The notes under the pieces: model-generated
What the model was told of the DNA's origin: nothing
What the model saw: only the letters and a program-made list of their open reading frames with translations
The model's database searches: none
Made by a program: the position numbers and the translations under genes
Source: Cacajao melanocephalus
Lineage: Eukaryota; Chordata; Mammalia; Primates; Pitheciidae
Direction: 5' to 3'
NCBI GenBank assembly: GCA_963573385.1
Contig: CAUYLG010009122.1
Coordinates: 62,001-126,000, forward strand
DNA: 64,000 bases
Shown: positions 54,361 through 64,000 of the stretch, one piece after another
How the letters are laid out: each line of letters opens with the position of its first letter
Numbering within the stretch: the first letter of the stretch is position 1

Positions 54361-56653
54361 TGTAGGTAAGAAAAACATAATTATAGTTACTTTTACTTAG
54401 TACCTGTATTTGCCAGGCACTGGGTGAAGCCCATTTTACATGTCATAACAACCCTACCAATGTATTGGGCCACAATGCCAGAAGTCTATTTTTTTCCCCT
54501 TAGGATTCAGTTTCTTTTGAGATTCTCTTTGGTCTACACAGCTGGTAATTTTAATTTGGCACCGAAGAAGCTGTCTGGATCTAAGCTGTTTTGGGATGGG
54601 TAAATTAAACTATCTAAGTTCTAGGGCTTAGAAACTTTCTTGACCTCCCTTGGACTTGCTTTAAATTCCTCCAACAAATGACAGGGCAGAGTGCCAAGGT
54701 GAAGGTCTGGACCCAGAAAATAAGGAGAAAGGAGCTGTCTGGGCCAGCTTTGGTGCTAAGCCTTCCAGCTAATAACGAGGCACAAGTCCTCATGTCTTCA
54801 CGAGACAAAGTCCAGATCAGTAAGGATAAGATTCTACACTGGAGTTGGGAGCCAAGTCTAAGCTAAAATTAAAGCATTTCTTGGCCTGGAATTGTCACTG
54901 TATATATTTTTAATTTCCACTTGGGATAATGGGGAATTATGTAGGAAGTGCTGTTGGGGTAAGATTCAGGTGTTTGGCTATTTGTCATTACTCTGTTCAT
55001 TTACCTCTAGAGACACAAGTCACAGCAAGGTGACAAAGAGGACTAAGTGAGATGATGTACGTCCTGGTTAGCCCCGGACAGTCCTGCTTTACAGCTTTTG
55101 TCCTAGTGTCCTGTCCAGTTTAGAGTCTGACACACCCAAAAATGTCCTGTTTGGATACATAATCAACTGTATTAGACTCAAGCCTAGGCCTTGTAACTTT
55201 TAAACCTAAATGCCTTTTCTGCTTCTCTAGGCTGATACTTGCTTGTTTGTTTGCATGCTGCTCGCAGGCTTCTTCATCAAAAACCTATCACTACTACTCA
55301 AAAAAGCACGTTACTACTCAACAAAAATTTAGCACTACTATTCAATGCACTCATGACACTAAAATTAGACTAACATCATCAACTTTGTGAATAGCAAATT
55401 ATTAAAAAGGAGAACAGTAAAAATATAAACCTAAATATGAACTGATTAAATAAAAATCTAAACAGGTAAACATTTTGCATTATATTAATATTTAAAATCA
55501 TAACCACAGGTTCTAAGATTTTAGATTACTTTTACGATCCTGCTTTCCCATACATTTTACTTTGATTTTGGCCAGATTTTATAAAGGCTAATGTCTTTCT
55601 TCCCAAGTTTCTCTCCCATTGCACTGTGTTCCTATAGCGCATTCTCTGAAGTCACATCAAAGATCTTAAAATGTGTCACTTGCAATTTAGTTAATGTTTT
55701 CTTTAAAGCCCCTGTGTTTGTTGGGTAATAAGGAAACTTTGATAATGAAAACGGTTAATCTAAGTACATTTTATTAGGGGCATGTTAAGGTTGGGCACTC
55801 AACGGGTAAGTGTTTAACACTCACAGGCATTTCAAAGCTCCTGGCAAGGTCCACTGTAAAGGGAGGCAGAAAACGGAAGAAAATTTGGGATAAACAGAAC
55901 AGAAATTGGGCTACAAGGACCAAAAGTGCTAATGGTACAATACAGTTGTTCTCTAAGAAGACCTTTGAGGCTCAACATTTTAGGTCCCCTGATTCTATTC
56001 TGCCACAATCCAGACCTTTGAACTTAAGTGTAATAAAAACAAAATAATTTATGTTCCCTTTTTCTTTAATGCTTATATTCTTAAAATTATAAGTTTATAG
56101 CTAGAGTATTCTGTTAAAGAAACTGAGCATTTCACTCCGGCTCTCCTCCCCACCAAATTATTCTGTATAATGCCCTCAATTCTAATGAACCACCTGTTGG
56201 ATAAACATAAGGTGTTATTTAGAAATTTTTATTCCATTTTAATTAACATATTTCCTACATAATGTCCTAATGGCTTCAAAGGATGGCATATGCCTCATCT
56301 AGGTCATGTGGCATTTTGCCTGCCATGTGCTCACAGCCACATACCCCAAAGGCAGATGACTCCTGGTGACTTCCAAAGAAAACTACTGTCATTTGCAGGT
56401 GCTCTAGAATGAGCGTCACCCTTCTGTGCTAAACCTATGTTTCCCAGGGAAGTATATCAAGTCAAATCAAAGCCTCCTCCTTGTAGTGGAGAGCTTCAGA
56501 ACTCAGATAGGGAGTAGATGAGAAGGTGTGGAGAGATGATACCTTATACTGGGATTAATCCCAGTGTACTGGAGTTGCCTGGGTCTCTTCTAATCCATGT
56601 TTCATTGATGCAAATTGAGTAGGGAAGGCCAAAATAGTGCTATCTATGGGGTT
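54361..56653. other. Intron 24 stretch, little recognised
   Basis: A MIR-like trace near 54385-54460 and TCCTG-rich motifs near 55060-55150 that resemble an old DNA transposon are all I see. No exon was found. Confidence 0.4.
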
Positions 56654-57026
56654 TGGTATAAACTGAATGCTTCAGTCCCCCTGCCAAATTCTTATGTTGA
56701 AATCCTAACTTTAAAGATGATGGTATTAGGAGACGGGGCCTTTGGGAGGTGATTAAGGTCACGAGGGCTCTACCCTAAATCCATGATTTGGACTAGTGCC
56801 CTTATAAAAGAGATCCCAGAGAGCTAGCCTGCCCATTCTTCTGCCATGTAACAACATAGTGAGAACACAGCCATCTGTGGACGCAGGACTTCACCAGACA
56901 CAAAATCTCCTGGCACCAGATTTTGAACTTCCCAGCCTCCAGAACTGTGAAAAATAAATTTTACTGTTGTTTATAAGACATCCGGTCTATGGTATTTTGT
57001 TGTAGCAGCCCAAATGGACTAAGACA
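56654..57026 (+). mobile_element. MaLR provirus 5' LTR (MST group)
   Basis: A 373-bp LTR from TGGTATAAACTGAATGC through GGGGCCTTTGGGAGGTGATT and GTGCCCTTATAAAAGAG to GGTATTTTGTTGTAGCAGCC and AAGACA. It pairs with the similar LTR at 59068-59418 in the same direction. Confidence 0.92.
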
Positions 57027-59067
57027 AAATATTGGTATTAGGAGCTGGGTACTGCTGTAACAAATACTCAATGTGGAAGCAGCTTTGGAACCAGGTAATG
57101 AGTAGAGGCTAGAAGAGTTTTCAGGTATATGCTAGAAAAAGCCTGCATTGCTGTGAATGGACAGTTAAAGGCAATTCTGGTGAGGGCTCCAAAGAGGAGG
57201 AGAGCTGTAGAGAAAGCTAGTGTCTTCTTACAGAATACCTAAGTGGTCACAAACAGAATGTTTGCAAAAATATGGATGGTAAAGGCCAGTCTGATGGCTC
57301 TTCAAATGGAAATGAGGAACATGTCACTGGACAATAGAGGAAAAGCTATCCTTGTTATAAAGTGTCAACGAACTTGGCTGAGCTGTTTACGTCCTATTGT
57401 TTTGTGGAAGGCAGAATTTGAAAGTAATGAAATTGAATATTTGAGGAAATAATCCAAGCAAAGTTGAAGGAACAGCTCAGTTACTTGACTGCTCATAGTA
57501 AAATTCAACATGACAAATGACTTTAAAATGGAATTGTTGATCAGAAGGGAAGCAGAACTTCAAAATTTGGATGATTTTCAGCCTATCCATATTGTGAAAA
57601 ATGAGAAAGCCTGCTCAGGAGAGAATACAAAGGGTGTGGCCAAATTTGATAAGGAGATTACTATGGACTAGCCATCTCAACCGAAACTAGGCGCTTTGCA
57701 TCAAGATAATGGGGATATTAGTCAGACACCTAAATAGAAGCCAGAATTTATAGTCCAAGACAATAGAAGAATGACTGCAAAGCCATTTGGAGATCTTCCA
57801 AGCTGCTACTCTCATCATAGGTTCAGATTGTAGAAGCCTGAGGTAGGGCAGAAAGATTTCAAATGAGGGGCTACAGCTCCCCTGTGCCACCTCACACTGT
57901 AGACTTTGCTCCTGTATTAGTCCATTTTCACACTGCTATAAAGAAATATATGAGACTGAGTAATTTATAAAGAAAATTTAATTGACTCACAGTTCTGCAT
58001 GGCTTGGAAGGCCTCAGGAAACTTACAGTCACGGCAGAAGGAAAAGAAGAATGTCTTACATGGTGACAGGCAAGACAGAGGGTGCAAGAGTAGGGAAACC
58101 TGCCTTATAAAATCATCGGATCTCATGAGAACTCACTCACTATCACATGAACGGCATGGGGAAACCACACCCATGATCCAATCATCTCCTACCAGGTCCC
58201 TCCCTCAACAAGTTGAGGGGGGAGTTATGGGGATTATAATCCAAGATGAGGTTTGAGTGGGGACACAGCCAAACAATATCAGCTCCCCATACTCTACTGC
58301 CATGCATCTCTACCACCCTAGGTGTAGCTCTAGCAGACCCTAGTGCTCACATACCACACTCAGCAAAACTGTAGAGGCATGGCTGCCTCCACCTAGATTT
58401 CAAGAACCCAGAGAGTCACAGGGCCCAGGCAGAGAACCACCACAAGGGTGAGGTCACCACATAGAGCCCCTAGTAGGGAAATGCCCAGTGGAGCTATGAA
58501 GGTGGGGCCACCTATGCAATCCCAGACCAGTAGAACCACCAGGCATGCAATTGCACACTCAGGGAGTTACAGGCATGGGATTGGAGCACAGACCTGCCAC
58601 AAAGAACGAGATATTTAAATCCATGAGGATAGAGCATCCACCCCAGTGTGTCCAGAGGTGAGACACCACCCCCGTGAGCTTGGAGAGCAAAGCAAAGCAA
58701 ATTATTCTCAAGCCTTAAAGTTTTAGACTTATAGAGACCTGTTACTTCTTTTTTCTTTTCTATTTCTCTTTTTTGAAATGGGACTCTCTAGCCTGTGCCT
58801 GTCTCACTATTTTATTTTGAAAGCACATAATAGGTTTGATTTCACAGTTTCATAGCTGGAGAGCAATCTGCCTAAAGACGAATCACACCTTAAGTCTCAC
58901 TCTATCTGATGTAGCTGTTTGTGCTGATTTAGCTGATATTTAGATTAGACCTTGGACTTTAGCCTTGTAAGTTGATGCTGCAACAAGTAAAGACGTGGGG
59001 GCTATTGAGATGTAATGAATGTATTTTCATGTGAGGAAGATGTAAACTTTGGAGGTCAGGAGTGAAA
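57027..59067 (+). mobile_element. MaLR internal region (decayed)
   Basis: It starts ATTGGTATTAGGAGCTGGGT, CTGCTGTAACAAATACTCAA and GTGGAAGCAGCTTTGGAACC, the usual start of MST/THE1 internal sequence. It is interrupted by a solo LTR at 57913-58281 and resumes to the 3' LTR. Only scattered short frames (up to 69 codons) remain, so no viral protein is encoded. MaLRs are non-autonomous ERVL relatives. Confidence 0.88.
57913..58281 (-). mobile_element. Nested THE1/MSTA-type solo LTR, minus strand
   Basis: The plus strand opens TGTATTAGTCCATTTTCACA and closes GCCAAACAATATCA. GCTCC at 57908-57912 and 58282-58286 is its exact 5-bp target duplication. It inserted into the older MaLR internal region. 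Confidence 0.95.
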
Positions 59068-59418
59068 TGCTATGGTCTAAATGTTTGTGTTCCCCCATCC
59101 TACAAATTCATTATGTTAAAATCCTAACCTCCAAAATGATAGTATTAGAATGTGGTACATGTGGGAGGTGATTAGGTGATGAGGACAAAGCCCTCATGAT
59201 GGGATTAGTGCCATTATAAAAGACACCCCAGAGAGGTCTTGCCCTTTCCATTATGTGAGGACACAGAAAGAAGGCACCATCAATGAACCAGGAAGTATGT
59301 TCTCATCAGACAACAAACCTGCTGGCACCTTGGTCTTTGACGTCCCAGCCTCCAAAGATTGCTTATAAGCAGCTCAATCTTTGGTATTTTATTTTAGCAG
59401 CCTAAATGGACCAAGATA
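59068..59418 (+). mobile_element. MaLR provirus 3' LTR
   Basis: TGCTATGGTCTAAATGTTTG, GGGAGGTGATTAGGTGATGA, ATTAGTGCCATTATAAAAGA and GGACCAAGATA match the 5' LTR. Differences between the LTRs are many, so the provirus is old. Confidence 0.92.
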
Positions 59419-59455
59419 GGACCTGATGGTTGGAGCCTTACCACTGAGGAGAGGA

Positions 59456-59878
<423 letters not shown>

Positions 59879-61589
59879 CTATAGCAATGAAGAAAAGAAG
59901 AAAAAAGCATGAATTACCTAAATAGCTTTTTAATTTTCCCTTATTGTATTATAAAATATTTCAAGCAGAAAACATATTTTAAAATAAGAAACACTCATGT
60001 ACTTACCATCCAGTTTTCTCAAATTTTGATATTTTATCATGTCTCCTTTGTATCGTTTTTTAAGAAACAAAATATTACAGCAATATTTGAAGTCCCTTCT
60101 GAACATTTTTTTAATCCCAATGTCTTTAAAGAAATTGAGATAATTGTAAATTGTAGAATATTAAAAAGTTTTATTCCTAGCAATATTCCTTATTATAAGT
60201 AAATGTAATATAAAATTTAAAAGTTAAAAAACAGTAAATTTATGAGTTATAATTGTTAGAACAAATTCTTGTTTTGTTAATGTATTTTCCTTGGATTTCT
60301 CTGATAAGCCTAGCTTCCTGAGGGATTTTGAAATTTCTTTAACTTATGCTTATTCAAATACACATGTTCATTTTATCTATAAACCAAGGCACAATTCTAC
60401 TTATCTGATCAGGCAGGCACAGGAGAGAGCCTCAACTTAGAAATCAGTGGAAGAGCAGACGTCAAATATTTGTTTAACTGAATGCATATTCCTGGTAAGG
60501 AATAAAATGACAATCTAATTCCCTACATGGAGCACAGCACAGCTATCACCCTGAGACATCTACTTACCAGATCACCATCAACTTAGGTCTGCCTATATTA
60601 TTTAAAAATGTCTTAAAAGAAAATCACTGTCTCATTGGGGAATACTGATGCAACAACAATAATAATATCTAGTTCTCTGTGTATAGGGGTGAATTGAAGA
60701 GAATATTTTTGCTGTTAACATTTAGAATTTATTTTTACTCTTTTTTCTTTTGCCTTTGGTTAATAACATCCACTAAGGGGAATTAAGAATGAAATTTCTT
60801 GAAGTGTAGTTTTTACCAATTGCCTAGAAATAAGAATGTTCAGTGCCCATCTGGTCCAGAAGGAACAACACAAAGCAAGTCAATCCCAAATTAATGGTGT
60901 CTGTATCTCTCAGGCAGAAGGAGAGTATTCTCGGCAAGGCAGCCAAGTTTACTGAGGATCACGTTAGAAACTTGATACCCCAGGGCATAATTTATGACTT
61001 AAAGAAAAAGTTGTTGTCAAATGTCTCAGAAACTCTCTAGAGAGGTCAATCCTCTAGAGAGGACCCCCATGCTAACATTTCTTAATCTACATGAAAATCA
61101 CCATCCTGAAAGGTACCTGCATTGCTTTACAGAAGTGACTATGAGATGAGCATATGACTCATAGGATCATAAATGTGACAGATATGTTTATGTATCTCCT
61201 CCAAACATCTATGTAAATAAAAGTAATGTCTGAATAAACTGGAGAGAGTAGACAAAGGGCATTACTGGAGAATTCCGACCAATGAAAGAGAATTAAACAA
61301 GAAGCAGCTCTGAGAACTTAAGGCAGTTCACTATTTAAGCAATTGGATTTATTTAGTATATAAAATTAAAAAACCTTGCCAAAAGAATTTTGCCATTTGC
61401 TGTTTTTTATATATTTTTCTTTTTATATTGTGGTTCTTTAAATTAAAAGTTTCTAGCATTATGGAGAAGAACAGGAAATGATAACTGTAAGAGGTAACCA
61501 AGTATCAAACAATGTATTGTTTTCTGCTACAGAAGTTATCTCCATCAAAAGGATGGGACACTTAGCTCCCATTTATGGCAGACTTAACG

Positions 61590-61805
61590 ACAAACCATGT
61601 CCTAGGACTGGCTCATTCCATATGTTATCTCTTTCAATCTTTATGTCAACCTCATGAGGTAAATCCTATTATATACATGAGGAAACAGAAGCTTGGAGAA
61701 GTTAAGGGACTTGTCCAAGGTCACTTAGCTAGGAGATAGTAGGAGCTGGAATTTAAACACAAGAGTGTTTGTCTCTAAACTTGTGCTCCTCGTTACCACA
61801 GCAAA
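61590..61805 (-). mobile_element. MIR SINE, minus strand
   Basis: The reverse MIR order is very clear: ATGTCAACCTCATGAGGTAA, ATGAGGAAACAGAAGCTTGG, TCCAAGGTCACTTAGCTAGG, then GAGCTGGAATTTAAACAC. Confidence 0.88.
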
Positions 61806-62337
61806 ATGGCTTGAGTCCTTGGTGGACCATTTTTCCTTCTTGTTTAAAGCTCAGGAAAGATTAAAGGTTGGGCAGCAGAAGGCTGATGGGTGCATAAAGA
61901 GCCCATCAGCGTTCAGCAGCATATTCTTTATTTAAACAGTTATCCATCCTTCTGGCCACAGGCTCAGTTCCTGGAGAGGTTAGCTTCCTTTTCCTACACA
62001 GGCCCTGAGTTGAAGGGTTTCATTTGGGCTATAGCCTCTTTATAACTTTCAAGGAGACTTACACATCCAGTGAAAGCACACAAATCAAAATGGAATAATG
62101 GCATTATCATGGAGGACTGTGGGAGGATGGTGGGGGAAAGTCAAAGATTTTATGGCATCGACACAAACAGAGTTATGAAAGGCAATGCTGTAGTAATGCC
62201 TTTCATAAAGATGCAAGGGTAATACAGTTGCAAAGATGCTGTAGTAAAGCAGTTCTGGCCTGGAAGGTATGGTCTACACAGGAACCCAGCCTCTGATCCT
62301 CCATGTTTTATGAAATGGGGAAATGCTACCTTTCTTC

Positions 62338-63095
62338 TCAAAGCTACTCTACCCCTAGGCTTTCCCATCTCAGTGTATGGCACCTTCATTTCCTCAATCC
62401 AGAAACTTGGGAGTCATTCATGACTTATCTTTCTCCCTGATCTTCCCAAATAAAATTAATCATCAGTCCTCTCTGGAGCAGGACAACAGCCTCCTAACTG
62501 ATTTCTTCCCTTTCACTCTTGTACCTCTTCCCATCCATTTTCATTCAGCAATCAAAGCAATTCACTGCAATAGAAATTAGATCATTTCATCGACCTTTTA
62601 ACAAACCTTCAAAGGCTTTCCACTACACTCAGGCCTTTAAGATGGCCTACACGACCCTACATGATTTGGCCCCTTCTACTTCTCTAGCTCACTTAGTGCC
62701 CTTCTCCATTCTCATCCCTTTCTTATTGCCACCACACTGGCTTTCTTTCACTTCTTCAGCTTCTTCACACATTGGATTCCCCTTGCCTAGGAATCTCATT
62801 CCCTACCTTCTTCCCATGGTCAACAGCCTTCTTTAGGTTTCAAGTTAAATATCACTTCCTCAGGAGTATCTTTCCTGATCCTCAATACCAAATAAGGTCT
62901 CCCAACGTATGGTCTCATAACACTCATACTCTGCTTTCACAGCTTACAGTGAGTATTAAGATTGTATGTGCATCTGTGAGCATTTGTTTTTAACGTCCAT
63001 GTCTCCTACTAGACCATAACTGCTGTGTACCCTGTCCTTAGCATAAATATGCTCATAATATATGCTCACTAAATGCTGCCTGAATGAATAAATGG
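62338..63095 (+). mobile_element. L2 3' part in CFTR intron 23
   Basis: CTTGGGAGTCATTCATGACT, GGCTTTCCACTACACTCAGG, GATGGCCTACACGACCCTAC, then an AATATATGCTCACTAAATGC end with GAATGAATAAA follow the L2 ORF end and 3' UTR. Non-coding. Confidence 0.85.
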
Positions 63096-63217
63096 ACTGA
63101 TGTGAAAATAGGAAGTAAAATTCAAAAACATCAAACTCAGAATTCAGCACGTTATTTTTCTTTCTTCTGAAAGAACAGCTATTACAACCTACTGTTTTGT
63201 TTTGGCTCAGGAAAAAA

Positions 63218-63402
63218 AATATATATATATATACACACACACATATATTATATATACACACAGATATATGTATGTATATACGTGTATATATACATATGCA
63301 TATATATACACAGATATGTGTATACATATATGTATATACATGTATATATCTATCTACATATGTGTAGATATATATATATACTCTGACATACATATATATA
63401 TC
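63218..63402. repeat. Imperfect (TA/TG)n microsatellite
   Basis: About 185 bp of alternating TATA, CACA and TATG units. Alternating purine-pyrimidine order. The 153- and 67-codon frames across it are artefacts of the repeat. Confidence 0.93.
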
Positions 63403-64000
63403 TAATACACACACCATGTATAATTCTATTAAAATGTGTCCAAATGTTTATTAGTATCACAGTCTTTAAAGAAATAATGCTAACAACCCATTAAAATTTT
63501 GATTGTTCTTTATAATTGCTTAGGAAATAGTATGCCTAACTTTTACTTATAATACTATAGTCCAATAGTTTTTATAAAATATCTATCAAACATGTTGATA
63601 TATATTAATTTAGCTAAAATAGATAGATATATATTCAACATTATGAAGAAAGAAAACTGTTGGTTGAAACTAGACATCCCAAAATTTTAAGTGTGGTGAA
63701 TTTGATACCATTCAGAAATTCTGTAGGTCTTTTGTCTACAGTTTACTGTCTAACGTTAGGTACTGAAGTAAACGCTCTAATTGAAAAAAAATTAACTGCA
63801 CGAACTGGTTCAGTAAGAATTCAATTTCATACAATTAGGCATTTCATTCCTGTGTTACAAATAGCATCTGGCACTCTATTGTTTCCAGGGGTGCCAGTGG
63901 GTGTCTTAGTTCTGTTTTCTAAACTGTTTGAACTTTCCACAAACTCATCTCTAAATTTGAAAGGTCCTTGGAGGTCACTTAAGTCCTTTTCTCTGGTTTA

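Larger units (their letters stand above)
59879..64000 (-). other. CFTR: CFTR intron 23 (part)
   Basis: 4.1 kb of intron with the AG acceptor at 59879-59880. Human intron 23 is about 10 kb, so the absent exon 23 is expected beyond the window. It holds a MIR, an L2 and a TA/TG-rich microsatellite. 59881-61589 shows nothing I can name. Confidence 0.88.

Noticed and set aside
62956..63417. 153-codon minus-strand frame rich in Tyr, Ile and Cys
   Set aside because: Most of it is the translated TA/TG microsatellite; composition, not a protein.

Overview
This is nuclear DNA from an anthropoid primate, not from a microbe. It is AT-rich, has no long open reading frames, and carries many Alu, L1, L2, MIR, MaLR/ERV LTR and Tigger/MER5-type copies. 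Two real genes can be read, both from spliced exons. On the minus strand are the last four exons of CFTR: exon 24 (59789-59878), 25 (49590-49762), 26 (48898-49003) and 27 (47319-47519 plus a 3' UTR down to about 45787). On the plus strand, at the left edge, is the terminal exon of CTTNBP2 (714-959 plus its 3' UTR to about 1650). The genes are convergent, as in human 7q31, but the window is shown reversed relative to the human chromosome. Exon lengths of 90, 173 and 106 bp match human CFTR as I remember it.

Species: the CFTR tail differs from remembered human CFTR at about nine residues, seven of them in the last 66. A duplicated stretch I remember in the human CFTR 3' UTR is single here. Alu and simian-type L1 copies are present, so it is a primate. 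I infer a non-human anthropoid, perhaps a New World monkey; this is not proven.

Layout: 1-1650, end of CTTNBP2. 1650-45786, about 44 kb of intergenic DNA. It holds L1 fragments, a 4.4-kb L2 (30.8-35.2 kb) broken up by a twin-primed L1, an ERV LTR with an Alu, and a MER5-type element, several MaLR/ERV LTRs, a Tigger transposase remnant (38.3-39.0 kb), and two inverted structures (24.5/25.0 kb and 40.7/41.6 kb). 45787-64000, the CFTR 3' end with introns 26, 25, 24 and part of 23. Intron 24 contains a 2.8-kb MaLR provirus (56654-59418) with a second solo LTR inside it, then a 161-bp tandem duplication that ends about 10 bp from exon 24.

How the genes work: the CFTR exons encode the second half of nucleotide-binding domain 2 (signature motif, Walker B, switch histidine) and the cytoplasmic tail with its tyrosine endocytic signal and PDZ-binding end. 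CTTNBP2 encodes a neuronal cortactin-binding scaffold; only its C-terminus is here. The genes are neighbours, and nothing seen links them functionally. I found no novel gene system. The observations worth checking are structural: a perfect 134-bp inverted repeat, the duplication abutting exon 24, an inverted LTR pair, a textbook L1 inversion, and lineage changes in CFTR.
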